Source of the DNA: Chryseobacterium herbae
GTDB lineage: Bacteria > Bacteroidota > Bacteroidia > Flavobacteriales > Weeksellaceae
Direction: 5' to 3'
NCBI RefSeq assembly: GCF_025154075.1
Contig: NZ_JAOAMU010000001.1
Location: 827,332-891,331 of the forward strand
DNA: 64,000 bases
In this document: piece after piece, positions 51,001 to 59,141 of the stretch
Layout of the letters: every line of letters starts with the position of its first letter
Numbering within the stretch: the first letter of the stretch is position 1
Notes under the pieces: generated by a model
What the model saw: only the letters and a program-made list of their open reading frames with translations
Databases searched by the model: none
What the model was told of the DNA's origin: nothing
Program-made: the position numbers and the translations under genes

Positions 51001-51471
51001 CTTCAAATCCCCTGTTTTAGGATCGAGGAAAAACCATTCCGGAAAAACGAGGTTGATGTGTCTGATATTTCTTTTCAGAGACATCAGCGACTGCGGATCC
51101 CAGGCCACATAGAACGCAGAACGGATCCCGCCTGGAAACATGGACCAGCTTCTGTTTTGATTTTTAAGCCTTTCTGCTCTTGCCTGCTGAATTTTAGCAA
51201 GACTGGTATGCATGGTTTTTTCAGAAATAAAATTCCTGAAACCTTTGTATTCTTTGGATATTCTATTTTCCTGAAGATAAGGTTTACTGGCTGTAATAAC
51301 CGCTTTATAATCTTCTTTGAAAGGAATTTTCGGGCTTCTTTCCAGCTTCATCATCAGCCCTAAAGCCAAAATGAGTAATACGGCCACGAAAATAAAGATA
51401 CGACTTCCCCACTGTACGCTTCTCCAGCGTTTTTTATTGTCAGTCTGAAAAATCTGTTTTGAGTTTTCCAC
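48073..51471 (-). CDS. GH18 - polysaccharide deacetylase - GT2 fusion protein
   Basis: This 1132-aa membrane protein joins three enzyme domains. Residues ~21-43 are a membrane helix; ~110-430 a glycoside-hydrolase-18-like domain whose active-site motif reads KGINIDFEDM (D224, E226 kept, first two acidic positions replaced by K and N); ~490-690 a CE4 polysaccharide deacetylase (LTFDDGPDETYTP with D502/D503, GNHTFTH with H553 and H557, RAPYN, LLHDAGGD); ~715-745 membrane; ~765-1000 a processive GT2 (VDDGS, DAD at 858-860, AEDCD, QRFRW at 990-994); then about three C-terminal helices. This resembles PgaB plus PgaC of PNAG synthesis in one chain; a role in making and trimming an aminosugar exopolysaccharide is inferred. 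Product not known. Stands alone. Confidence 0.93.
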   Translation of the reverse strand: MENSKQIFQTDNKKRWRSVQWGSRIFIFVAVLLILALGLMMKLERSPKIPFKEDYKAVITASKPYLQENRISKEYKGFRNFISEKTMHTSLAKIQQARAERLKNQNRSWSMFPGGIRSAFYVAWDPQSLMSLKRNIRHINLVFPEWFFLDPKTGDLKTNIDPEGYKIIKRTGVAAMPILSNNSDREFRSEGLGKVLKDPQKRTKLIQKLTQQCQKFHFKGINIDFEDMNLDSDEYLIAFMKELSDTFKQNKLLVTMDIMTDNDDYNIQKLNPYVDYFILMAYDEYAVDSDAGPVSSQKWIEAQTEKILKKTTPEKIILGLGAYGYDWSTNKEDNTSVTYMQAITKASASKAVINYDDNTFNLNYSYIDSKKNTHTVFFNDAASIFNTMRFSSEYPLAGTAVWRLGSEDSRIWNFYDKDMTTAGMSKLNLKMLENVKGQTMVDYIGDGEVLDVLNTPHDGKIALEIDPKEKIITDENYITYPSSYEVKKYGEAPQKELVLTFDDGPDETYTPQILDILSKYHVPAAFFLVGLNAERNLPLVKRIYREGHEIGNHTFTHENVAKVSPERALMEMKLTRLLIECITGHSTILFRAPYNADSEPTTSEEIIPVALARQQNYLDIGESIDPEDWQPGIKSDEIIKRVMAGIKQQRGNIILLHDAGGDTREETVKALKILIPTLQKQGYHFTNLASILHKSKNVLMPEVPKTRSYYIMQLNLVLATAIYGISHFLVALFTIFIGLGLIRLILMMYWAFKERKKEKLLGELPVLETYPKVSIIVPAYNEEVNIISSLNNLLKQTYPNFDIIMVDDGSKDSTYKKANEAFPNHPKLKIFTKSNGGKATALNFGISQTDAEYVVCIDADTQLEHNAVKYLIARFLNSDPEEKIAAVAGNVKVGNTVNWLTRWQSIEYTTSQNFDRLAYAYINAVTVIPGAIGAFKKSVIIEAGGYSTDTLAEDCDITVKILRAGYTVANENRAVAVTEAPESVKQFLKQRFRWTYGIMQMFWKQRQTFLNPKYKGLGLWAMPNILLFQYIIPFFSPMADLIMFFGILSGNGGKIFTYYLIFLLVDASLALAAFIMQREKLTGLFYVIPQRFGYRWLMYIVLFRSLRKALKGEMQSWGFLKRTGNVKEIVTS

Positions 51472-51558
51472 GTAATGAAATTTATAGTCTACATCTCAAA
51501 AAGCGTGAAAAACTCCATCAATTTTATTAAAATAAAATTAAAAAAAATCAACTGATTT

Positions 51559-52809
51559 CTAAACGTTTATAAGCAGCCCTACCAGATCCTGAATAATCTT
51601 CTGGGAAACAAAATTCATGAAATCAAGCCGGTCTAAATGAGGCATGTATAATTTCGAAGTAACTTCCTTGTCATTAATCCTGATCGTGTAAAAAACAGTT
51701 CCTATTTCTTTGCCGTCCTCACCCTTCCCCGGGCCTGCAACCCCTGTTGTAGAAAGGGAAATATCTGTTCCAAATAGTTTCATACAACCTTCCGCCATTT
51801 CACTCGCTACCTGCTCACTTACTACGGTGAATTGATCTACAGTCTCTTTGGAAACCTTTAAAATCTCAATTTTCTTTTCTGTAGCATAAGGCACAATTCC
51901 GCCCAGGAAATATGTTGAACTTCCGGAAATGGATGTGATCATTTTGGCCAGCTCACCACCTGTACAGCTTTCTGCTGTGGAAATCGTCAGTTGTCTTTCC
52001 GTAAGAATTTCTGCCAGGATCTTTTCAATTTTATCTTCTGTTACTGCAATCACATGATCTTTAATCAAAGGAAGAAGTTTCTGGATCTCCTCTTCTGCCT
52101 GCTGTTTCAATACAGGTTCATTATCACCTGAAGCGGTCAATCTCAGTTTAACACGTGTTCCCACCGGAAGATAAGACAACGCCAGATTTTCAGGAAGGGC
52201 CAATTCCCAGTCTTCAATGATATCCGCAAGAATACTCTCGGGAATTCCCACCACGGAAACAATTCTGGTATGAATATAATACAGATTGAATTTTTCTTTT
52301 AAATAAGGAACAATCTGATCTCTGATCAGTGGCTTCACTTCATAAGGAACACCCGGAAGGCTGAAACATAATTTGCCGTCCTGCTCCATCATCATGCATG
52401 GTGCCGTTCCAAAATGATTCTGAAAAACAACGGATTTTGTCGGAACAAAGGCCTGCTCTCTGTTTCTTTCAAGGATATCCAGGCGGCCGCGTTTTTCCAT
52501 ATAATTTTTAAGATGATTGAAAGTCACCTCATCCAGTGCAATTTCATCATTGAAATAGTCAGCCAGTGCTTTTTTGGTTTTATCATCCCTTGTCGGGCCT
52601 AAACCTCCGGTTGTTATGATCAGATCACCCAACTCAAAAGCAGCTTTTAAAGTGTTTTTAATGATATCGATCTCATCCGATATGGTGAAGATCTGCGTCA
52701 CCTGTATGCCAATGTTTTTAAGTTCAGTAGCAATAAAATTAGAATTGGTATCAACGGTATTTCCGGAAAGGATTTCATCCCCGATAGTAATCAGAACAGC
52801 TTTTTCCAT
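51559..52809 (-). CDS. cinA: CinA-family protein (nicotinamide-nucleotide amidohydrolase)
   Basis: The 416-aa protein has the N-terminal molybdopterin-binding-like COG1058 domain (ITIGDEILSGNTVDTNSNFIATEL, TTGGLGPTRDDKTKKA) and the C-terminal CinA amidohydrolase domain (STAESCTGGELAKMI, TTGVAGPGKGEDGKEIGTVFY). Family members hydrolyse pyridine nucleotides such as nicotinamide mononucleotide and ADP-ribose. Cytoplasmic, monocistronic. Confidence 0.95.
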   Translation of the reverse strand: MEKAVLITIGDEILSGNTVDTNSNFIATELKNIGIQVTQIFTISDEIDIIKNTLKAAFELGDLIITTGGLGPTRDDKTKKALADYFNDEIALDEVTFNHLKNYMEKRGRLDILERNREQAFVPTKSVVFQNHFGTAPCMMMEQDGKLCFSLPGVPYEVKPLIRDQIVPYLKEKFNLYYIHTRIVSVVGIPESILADIIEDWELALPENLALSYLPVGTRVKLRLTASGDNEPVLKQQAEEEIQKLLPLIKDHVIAVTEDKIEKILAEILTERQLTISTAESCTGGELAKMITSISGSSTYFLGGIVPYATEKKIEILKVSKETVDQFTVVSEQVASEMAEGCMKLFGTDISLSTTGVAGPGKGEDGKEIGTVFYTIRINDKEVTSKLYMPHLDRLDFMNFVSQKIIQDLVGLLINV

Positions 52810-52926
52810 ATATAAATTCTTGAAAGAAAATGTCCTGCAAATGACGTAAAAATCTACGGCCGCGACAACATAAAATGATTTTTTCTATCTTTGGCTGATC
52901 CTGTTTAAAACTATAATTATTCGGCG

Positions 52927-53406
52927 ATGGCAAAATATGATGATGCTTCCTGGCACTATGGCGGAGAATATCCGGAAAATTTACCCAATGAAAATGCAGC
53001 AACCCATATAGGTATGTTTCTGACGTGGTGTATCAACAACGATCTGTTATCGGAAGAATTGGCGGAAGATGCCAAAGATGAGATCCAAAGTGTAAAAAGA
53101 CGCGAGATGACCGGAGCAGAATTCCTGATCGATCTGTGTGATGAAAAGTTCAGCCAATACGACCTCAACGATCTGGGTAACGGCTTTGCACAGGCTTATT
53201 ACAATGATGATACTGCCTTCGGGAAAAAATTCAACTCCTTTACCGATGATTATTCAGAAACTTTCGACCGGAAAGCAGAAGAAAACGACTTCGAGTATGA
53301 ATCTTTTTACCACGTGGAAGACACTTACGAAAACTATGATCTCATAAAACCTGTTATTGATCAGCGTTTTGAGGAGTGGAGGGAGTTTGAGCGCCAGAGT
53401 GTTTGA
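52927..53406 (+). CDS. Conserved cytoplasmic protein (KYDDASWHY family)
   Basis: The 159-aa acidic protein begins MAKYDDASWHYGGEYPENLPNENAATHIGMFLTWCINNDLL-like segments (key words KYDDASWHY, ATHIGMFL, GAEFLIDLCDEKF, YYHVEDTYENYDLI). I recall similar short proteins in Proteobacteria and Bacteroidetes listed under a DUF; the exact name I cannot confirm. No signal peptide or membrane helix. It is divergent from cinA with a short 117-bp promoter region. Function unknown; it may belong to contact-dependent or polymorphic-toxin immunity-like sets, but nothing here shows that. Confidence 0.75.
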   Translation: MAKYDDASWHYGGEYPENLPNENAATHIGMFLTWCINNDLLSEELAEDAKDEIQSVKRREMTGAEFLIDLCDEKFSQYDLNDLGNGFAQAYYNDDTAFGKKFNSFTDDYSETFDRKAEENDFEYESFYHVEDTYENYDLIKPVIDQRFEEWREFERQSV

Positions 53407-53520
53407 GCGTCGGAGCGTTTGAGTGTTTTAGAGTAGTTGCGTGATACGGGGTGCGCGTTTCGGGGAGGTGAAATATGGGTTGGTTGTAGTTCTTAATCTC
53501 GTTCTTAGTCTTATTCGTAT

Positions 53521-53663
53521 CTGGTGGCTTCGAGTGCCTCAGCCACCTGCAGTAGATTAAGAATAAAATTGTGTCCCATGATCAGGATTTACACTTAAAC
53601 TTAAGATAGACCGAAGTTTCTAAATACGACAAACTGGTGGCTGAGGCACTCGAAGCCACCAGT
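53521..53663. repeat. Two inverted copies of the 31-bp hairpin repeat
   Basis: A 27-bp inverted copy (53521-53547) and a full direct copy (53633-53663) of the hairpin sequence at 3442 lie within 150 bp. The intervening bases are AT-rich and not coding. Upstream (53407-53480) is another tract of GAGCGTCGGAGCGTTTGAGTG-type low-complexity repeat. Confidence 0.75.
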
Positions 53664-53689
53664 CGTAACGTCTGATATCTTGGACTCTC

Positions 53690-54229
53690 CTAATTATGCT
53701 TCACCCAAATCAGTTCATCCGTATCATACCCAATTTTTTTTGCTTTTTCAATGAATCGCAGCCTGATACTTTCGGGGATAGAAGTTGTTCTGGATAGGAT
53801 CCACAGGTATTTCAAGCTGTTTCCCGCTACCAGCGCGTATTGATAATCTTCGTCGATATCAATGACATTGTAGCCTGACCAGATCGGTTTAAAGAAGGAA
53901 ACTTTAAAACGTGCCTCAGTATTATCTTTCACAAATCTGGCTTCTCCAATAGCTTCTTTCCATTCTTTTTTAACGTAGTTATAGCCTTTGTTGCTGACTC
54001 GGATGGAGCCGTTTGGGTTTTCAGAATATTCGGCGGTGACATTGTCCATGTTTTTCTCAAATCGGTAGTCGAAACGGGCAATCTCATACCATCTTCCGAG
54101 GTATTTTTTAGCATTAAAATTACTGATTGCTACCGCTCCTTTTGGAATTCCCGCAGAACAAGAATTGTAAATAATCAGTCCTAAAACACCTAATGTAACC
54201 GGAACAGCAATTTTCTGAAGAGTTTTCAT
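53690..54229 (-). CDS. blc: Lipocalin (Blc-like) lipoprotein
   Basis: The 179-aa protein has a lipoprotein-like start (LIIYNSCSAG) and a lipocalin barrel: AKKYLGRWYEIARFDYRFEK (the GxW signature), VTAEYSENPNGSIRVSNKGYN, FKVSFFKPIWSGYNVIDIDEDYQYALVAG, WILSRTTSIPESI. Bacterial Blc proteins store or transport fatty acids and membrane lipids under stress. It lies 74 bp after the LytTR gene on the same strand and might be transcribed with it. Confidence 0.93.
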   Translation of the reverse strand: MKTLQKIAVPVTLGVLGLIIYNSCSAGIPKGAVAISNFNAKKYLGRWYEIARFDYRFEKNMDNVTAEYSENPNGSIRVSNKGYNYVKKEWKEAIGEARFVKDNTEARFKVSFFKPIWSGYNVIDIDEDYQYALVAGNSLKYLWILSRTTSIPESIRLRFIEKAKKIGYDTDELIWVKHN

Positions 54230-54303
54230 AATGGGAATATTTTGTGTGATTGCCCTGAAAACTTCAAAAATAATGCCTTTAAGCTGTTAATGAACGATAA
54301 ATT

Positions 54304-55038
54304 CTAGGAAAAGACCTTCAGGAAATTGTCTTTAAAACTGCCTGAAACTTCAATTTCCGTATCATCTGAAAGCATTACTGTTCCGCTTTTATGGTAAGAT
54401 TTTACAAACCCTGCATTGATGATATGCGACCGGTGAACTCTTACAAAAGGGTTTTCCAGCAGATCATCGAAATGTTTCAGGAAGCGGCAGACCATTTTTT
54501 TAGAACCGTCCGTCAGATATACCTGTGTAAAGTTTCCATCTGCCTGTAATCTGAGAATATCTTCAGTTTTTACCACATCAAATCCCTGAAGTGTAGGCAG
54601 GATCAGCTGCTGTTTTTCAGGCTTTAGTTTTAAATTTTCAAGGAGAATCTTATTACGGTTGAGCTCATCTTTCTTTTCAAGACTTTCCGCTACTTTATTT
54701 ACGGCTAAAATGAGTTCCTGAATATCAATCGGTTTTAAAATATAATAACTGGCCGATTTATTAAGCGCCTGAAGCGAATATTGAGAAAAGGCCGTGATAA
54801 AAATAGTTTCATAGGAAAATTCTTTCGTAGCTTCTAACACGTCAAAAGCGTTTCCGAAAGGCATTTCAACATCGAGAAAGACAAGTTGCGGCTGCTTTTC
54901 AGCAATTAACGGAACGGCTTCTTTGATGTTTTCAGCCTCGCCCACAATTTCTATCTGTGGACAGTATTTTGTGATATAATTTCTGAGAACTTCTCTTGCA
55001 ATGAGCTCATCGTCTACGATTACGGATTGTATTTTCAT
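54304..55038 (-). CDS. LytTR-family response regulator
   Basis: The 244-aa protein has a receiver (VDDELIAREVLRNYI, Asp in LVFLDVEMPFGNAF, Thr in TIFITAFSQYSLQALN, Lys in YYILKPI) and a LytTR DNA-binding domain (DGSKKMVCRFLKHFDDLL, VRVHRSHIINAGFVKSYH). It is the likely partner of the TPR sensor kinase at 57160, although three small genes lie between. Its candidate targets are the genes with 21-bp-spaced direct repeats (59006, 61098, 61926): LytTR proteins bind two ~9-bp repeats at that period. Confidence 0.93.
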   Translation of the reverse strand: MKIQSVIVDDELIAREVLRNYITKYCPQIEIVGEAENIKEAVPLIAEKQPQLVFLDVEMPFGNAFDVLEATKEFSYETIFITAFSQYSLQALNKSASYYILKPIDIQELILAVNKVAESLEKKDELNRNKILLENLKLKPEKQQLILPTLQGFDVVKTEDILRLQADGNFTQVYLTDGSKKMVCRFLKHFDDLLENPFVRVHRSHIINAGFVKSYHKSGTVMLSDDTEIEVSGSFKDNFLKVFS

Positions 55039-55106
55039 TTTTTTTCAGGTAATGGGTGGCAGATTATAAGTTGCAGGTATCGTGGATTAAGGTAATGAGT
55101 AAGGGG

Positions 55107-55826
55107 TTATTGGTATTTTCCGTTTTTAAATTTTAAAATGCGGGAAGAGGTTTTCGAGGTTTCGTTTTCTTTGCAATCTCCGTTTACCTCTTTGGTTTTT
55201 CTGTGAATTGAAATGGTTTTGATTTTAAGATCGGTGAAATTATTCGTTTTCGTTTTATCCATCATAATCACGGAATGATCTTCATCAGCTTCTCCGGTAC
55301 ATCGGGTATCCCATTCTGCACCGTAACTGTTTAATTCAAATTCATTTAAAACCTTTTTAAGAGTTTGGCCTGTCGGATAATACAAGGAGATTGTTTCTGT
55401 AGAATAGGGATTGGGCTGGCTGCCATTCTGCGCACTTACTTTGACCCCAAAAGCACGAATTCCGTTGCTGATATTGTACAGACCTGTGTCTATCGCAATA
55501 CTTCTCAACATAATAGCATCAGAAGTAATTTCAGTCGGATCAAAATACTGGTTTTTGATTTCACCATTTTCATTGGTGATCACAATATAATTCCGGACCA
55601 CGAAAAAATCTTCCTCTTCTTTGCCCTGCAGAACAGGCAGAACAGCAATATAGGAGTCTTCCTCGTTCGGCATTTTCTTTTCGGTACAGAATTCTGCTTT
55701 GATTGTGGTTTTATCGAGCTTTAAGCTTTTCACCACCCTATCAAACCGATTGCTGTTGATCTCCTGTCCATGTAAGATTCCAGCCCATAAAGACATCAGT
55801 ATTCCTATAAATAAATGCTTGTTCAT
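55107..55826 (-). CDS. Exported protein of unknown function
   Basis: The 239-aa protein has a signal peptide (MNKHLFIGILMSLWAGILHGQ) and a soluble domain with VVKSLKLDKTTIKAEFCTEKKMP, YIAVLPVLQGKEEEDFFVVRNYIVITNENG and a C-terminal HRKTKEVNGDCKENETSK. I do not recognise the family; no catalytic motif visible. It lies between the LytTR gene (68-bp gap) and small membrane-protein genes and may belong to that signalling group or be a target. Confidence 0.65.
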   Translation of the reverse strand: MNKHLFIGILMSLWAGILHGQEINSNRFDRVVKSLKLDKTTIKAEFCTEKKMPNEEDSYIAVLPVLQGKEEEDFFVVRNYIVITNENGEIKNQYFDPTEITSDAIMLRSIAIDTGLYNISNGIRAFGVKVSAQNGSQPNPYSTETISLYYPTGQTLKKVLNEFELNSYGAEWDTRCTGEADEDHSVIMMDKTKTNNFTDLKIKTISIHRKTKEVNGDCKENETSKTSSRILKFKNGKYQ

Positions 55827-55928
55827 TTTTCAATATAGTCCGGAAAAATATCCGGCCTACAAGTAAAAGTAAAAAATATTTAGCTTACACTGCAATTTTG
55901 AATCATAAAACTCAAACGTTCTCCCTTT

Positions 55929-56345
55929 CTAAAGTCTTTTCCATTTCCATGCATACCATACAATCAGCATAGTAATCAAACTTTCCAACAGGGCTAAGAA
56001 AACATAAAATGCCCGCCATAAACTAAGAGAAGTAACTGCTATAAGCAACATCACTGCAGTAAAAAATATACCTAAAACAATATTGAGTATTCTATTGATC
56101 CTTGGCTTTAAAATGAGTGACAGAAACACCATCACTGCAGGCAGTGAAAGTAAAAAAGCAGCCATAAACAGCTTCAAAGGAGTATCCAGTAGATTGGTTC
56201 CTTCTACAAGTCCTTTTGCTTTATCAGGAACATAAAGCTCGAAATAGTCACCATAAAGATAGCATAGGGTAACCGCAGCCCAAAGTCCTGAAAGTATGAC
56301 CTTAACATTAACTTTGATATCTTCAAATTGTGTGGAATTATTCAT
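55929..56345 (-). CDS. Small membrane protein, unknown
   Basis: The 138-aa protein has four hydrophobic helices (SGLWAAVTLCYLYGDYFEL, KLFMAAFLLSLPAVMVFLSLIL, ILNIVLGIFFTAVMLLIAVTSLSLW, FYVFLALLESLITMLIVWYAW) and no motif I recognise. It starts 19 bp after the DUF4386 gene and looks translationally linked with it. Confidence 0.7.
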   Translation of the reverse strand: MNNSTQFEDIKVNVKVILSGLWAAVTLCYLYGDYFELYVPDKAKGLVEGTNLLDTPLKLFMAAFLLSLPAVMVFLSLILKPRINRILNIVLGIFFTAVMLLIAVTSLSLWRAFYVFLALLESLITMLIVWYAWKWKRL

Positions 56346-56364
56346 GATTATTTGTATTTAAAAA

Positions 56365-57072
56365 TTAATCTGCGTCTACAATTTCTCTGGCTTTGTTTTT
56401 CACTCCAAAAATTAATAACCATAAACAAGTCCCAATTTCTCCAATAGAAGCTGGAAGTGTTATGTAATCCGATACTGAATAGTCTGAAAAATGAGGAATG
56501 ACAGTTCTTCCAAATACATTGAGCAGATAGCCTAAACAACCCAACATCAAGAAAATGCCTAAAGTTTTCGGTAAAAATCCGGATCGATAAACGAGATACC
56601 CGAATGGAAACAGCCAAAGTCCCCAAAATATCTGAACGATTAAGATCCCTTTGTTATAAGAGTTTAACAGAAACATCACCTGAGATTGAAGTTGTTCTAT
56701 ATTAAATGCTTTTAAATAATCGGCTCCCTCAATAATGGTGAGAACTGAAAATTTACTCTGCAAATTGATAAATGAAACAGGAACACTGATCAACGCCAAA
56801 ATAACCATCAGCTTTGCATAGGTTCCATTGACGTTTTTCAACAATTTATATAAAACAAGAGGAAGCAAGGTAAATGCAATATAGCAAAGCATACTGCCGG
56901 CAATACCTAATCTGAACAATTGTACAGAGGAAGAAATATTTTGAAAAGTAAGCTCAGGATCTTTCCAGACCGTAAGCTGTGAAGGCACATACATTAAACT
57001 GAAAAAACCGGTAAGTATGACCATAAGATATATAAATCCTGCGAACCGGGCTGTTTTGTTTTCAATAGTCAT
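56365..57072 (-). CDS. DUF4386 multi-pass membrane protein
   Basis: The 235-aa protein has about seven membrane helices and the recognisable DUF4386 beginning (NKTARFAGFIYLMVILTGFFSLMYVPSQL) and GFLPKTLGIFLMLGCLGYLL segment. Function unknown. It lies 87 bp downstream of the TPR kinase gene and 19 bp upstream of a 138-aa membrane protein gene on the same strand, so it is part of the signalling gene group. Confidence 0.8.
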   Translation of the reverse strand: MTIENKTARFAGFIYLMVILTGFFSLMYVPSQLTVWKDPELTFQNISSSVQLFRLGIAGSMLCYIAFTLLPLVLYKLLKNVNGTYAKLMVILALISVPVSFINLQSKFSVLTIIEGADYLKAFNIEQLQSQVMFLLNSYNKGILIVQIFWGLWLFPFGYLVYRSGFLPKTLGIFLMLGCLGYLLNVFGRTVIPHFSDYSVSDYITLPASIGEIGTCLWLLIFGVKNKAREIVDAD

Positions 57073-57159
57073 CTGTTTAGTTTTAACTAATAAGACGGAA
57101 CTATTGACAAATTGTTACAACAAAAACAGAGCTAACCAATTAAAAATCAAACAAGTCTT

Positions 57160-58947
57160 TTAAACATTGATGTTTTTATAACTTATCTGAACCAAAACCC
57201 CGGGTTCATCTTTTTTATCGGTGACTTTACATTGAATATCCTGACGATACAGGTCATTAAGAAGTTTGATTCTTTCGAGGGTATTTTTCATCCCACGCCC
57301 TTCTCTGGTCTTCTGGTGATGGGTCTTTTGCTTTTTGCTTTCTTCGATCCCAATTCCGTTGTCTTCGATGGTGATTTTTAAATGCTGATCTTCTTTTTCA
57401 AAACTTAATTTCAAAAATCCTTTGTCGCTTCTGTAGCGCAATCCGTGCCATACCGCATTTTCAAGGAACGGCTGAACGAGCATTCCGGGAACTTTCAGGT
57501 TTTGCATATTCAGGCTTTCATCTACGTCAATTTCGTAATCGAATTTATCCGAAAAACGTGTTTTCTCCAAGGCAAGATAATTCTGAAGCAAGTCCAGCTC
57601 CTGTTGGAAAGGAATAAAATCTTCAGCGGAGTTTTCCATCACGCCACGCATCAGTTTTGAGAATTTCGTTAAATACTGATTGGCTTCCAGTTCGTTATTC
57701 GTCGAGATAAAATGATTAACACTGTTTAAGCTGTTAAAAATAAAATGCGGATTCATTTCACGGCGCAGCGACTGTAAAGCTATTTTTTTATTTTTGATCT
57801 GAACTTTCTTCAGCATTCTGAAAATAAAGATAATCAGTCCGGTCAATACAACCAGAACCCCGATCAGGCTGGAATTAAAAACATTCTTCTTACGGATAAG
57901 CTGATCTTTCAACTCTTTTTCTTTTTCAAGCTGAGAAATTCTCTGCTCGGTATCTTCCAGTATTTTATTATCAATCAGGCTTCTGTCCTTAGACACAATA
58001 TCCGGAAGTTTCCCCAGGAAATCACGGTACAGCGAAACTGAAGCCTCCGTATTTCCTGTTATGCTGTACAGACTGTCCAGTCTTTTTACACTTTTCTGAG
58101 CTTCCAGCGTGTGCCCTTTTTCCAAAGCGATTCCGTAGGCATTTTTTAATAATACCACGGCTTCTTCCGGATCATTTTTCTTAATATAAATATCAGCCAG
58201 TTCCTGGATCTGGTTGACTTTTTCCTGAGAATTTTCTTTGACAAAATCTTCTTTCAGGACTTTCTTTTTAGCTTCAATGGCTTTGTCAAAATTCCTGTTT
58301 TCAACATAGAAATTGGTCAGTTTCTGATTGATTTCCAATGCCTGTTGCGGGGCTTCTTTTTTGGAAATAGCATACGCACTGTTGAGGTTTTCTTCTGCTC
58401 TGGGAATATCTTTCTGCTGTATATTCACCTCTGCCATCTGGCTGTAGCTTGCTGCCAGATCACCTTTATCTTTTGTTTTAAGACCCAGATTGATGTTATC
58501 CTGAATGGCCTCTACTTTCTGTTCAGCGTTGGGAGAAGAAAGTCTGGCAGCATCATTGGTGTTTACGGCTCTGTTTTTTTCGCTATAACTGATCTCGGCT
58601 GCCCTATTGTAATTACTGATAGCCGGCGTTATTTTATTCTGCTTTTCCTGTGACTGGGCAATTCTTCTGGTAACGGATTCCAGATTTTTTTTGTCGTTAA
58701 GATTTTTGTAAATGGCTCTTGCTTTCGCCAAAAACTCTTCACTTTTGGCATAATTTCCCTGGTTGTAATAATCGTTGGCAATGCCTACATAAGAATCAGC
58801 CACGCCTTTATTGTCATTATTATCTACTGCTTTTTTCAGTCTTGCCGCAGATTTATAAGCTTGGGTAACCCGTGTAGAATCTTGTGCTGTACAGAAGTTT
58901 CCTGCAGCAAGAATGAAAATAAAGAGTATTTTAAAAATTAATTTCAC
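57160..58947 (-). CDS. TPR-containing sensor histidine kinase (LytS type)
   Basis: The ~595-aa protein starts, by signal peptide, at GTG 58947 (VKLIFKILFIFILAAGNFCTAQ; the longer frame from 59031 has no signal). A periplasmic array of TPR-like helix pairs follows (ADSYVGIANDYYNQGNYAKSEEF, AASYSQMAEVNIQQKD...), then one membrane helix (SSLIGVLVVLTGLIIFIFRML) and a His_kinase domain (LRREMNPHFIFNSLNSVNHFIS, VQPFLENAVWHGL N-box, IEDNGIGIEES, GRGMKNTLERIKLL). It probably phosphorylates the LytTR regulator at 54304. TPR domains suggest it senses a peptide or protein ligand. Confidence 0.9.
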   Translation of the reverse strand: MKLIFKILFIFILAAGNFCTAQDSTRVTQAYKSAARLKKAVDNNDNKGVADSYVGIANDYYNQGNYAKSEEFLAKARAIYKNLNDKKNLESVTRRIAQSQEKQNKITPAISNYNRAAEISYSEKNRAVNTNDAARLSSPNAEQKVEAIQDNINLGLKTKDKGDLAASYSQMAEVNIQQKDIPRAEENLNSAYAISKKEAPQQALEINQKLTNFYVENRNFDKAIEAKKKVLKEDFVKENSQEKVNQIQELADIYIKKNDPEEAVVLLKNAYGIALEKGHTLEAQKSVKRLDSLYSITGNTEASVSLYRDFLGKLPDIVSKDRSLIDNKILEDTEQRISQLEKEKELKDQLIRKKNVFNSSLIGVLVVLTGLIIFIFRMLKKVQIKNKKIALQSLRREMNPHFIFNSLNSVNHFISTNNELEANQYLTKFSKLMRGVMENSAEDFIPFQQELDLLQNYLALEKTRFSDKFDYEIDVDESLNMQNLKVPGMLVQPFLENAVWHGLRYRSDKGFLKLSFEKEDQHLKITIEDNGIGIEESKKQKTHHQKTREGRGMKNTLERIKLLNDLYRQDIQCKVTDKKDEPGVLVQISYKNINV

Positions 58948-59005
58948 GGATTTCAGATCTTTAATGCAAAGTAAGTAAAACTTTAGGTATCCTTTTCTAT
59001 TCTTT

Positions 59006-59033
59006 ACCAAGTCAAAACTCCACTTCACCAAGT
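59006..59033. promoter_or_regulatory. 21-bp-period direct repeat, site A
   Basis: ACCAAGT at 59006-59012 and again at 59027-59033, 21 bp start to start. The site lies between the kinase gene and the amidohydrolase gene. A possible -7 element GATTTTTG follows 26 bp after the second repeat on the plus strand, and a closer -7-like TATATTTG is at 59111-59118. It resembles LytTR binding architecture. Confidence 0.6.
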
Positions 59034-59141
59034 CTGCTCCTTCAAAGAATCAATCCACTGATTTTTGAACGGTTCTGAAATTATATACCACAGAAGCGTG
59101 AGTCTTTCTTTATATTTGTAGGACGATTTTACACCAAAATT

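Noticed and set aside
52927..53406. Immunity or toxin gene next to cinA
   Set aside because: No partner toxin, no motif; kept as a conserved protein of unknown function.
56348..56626. Minus ORF of 92 aa inside the DUF4386 gene
   Set aside because: Alternative frame of a well-supported membrane protein gene; Cys/Ser/His-rich shadow translation.
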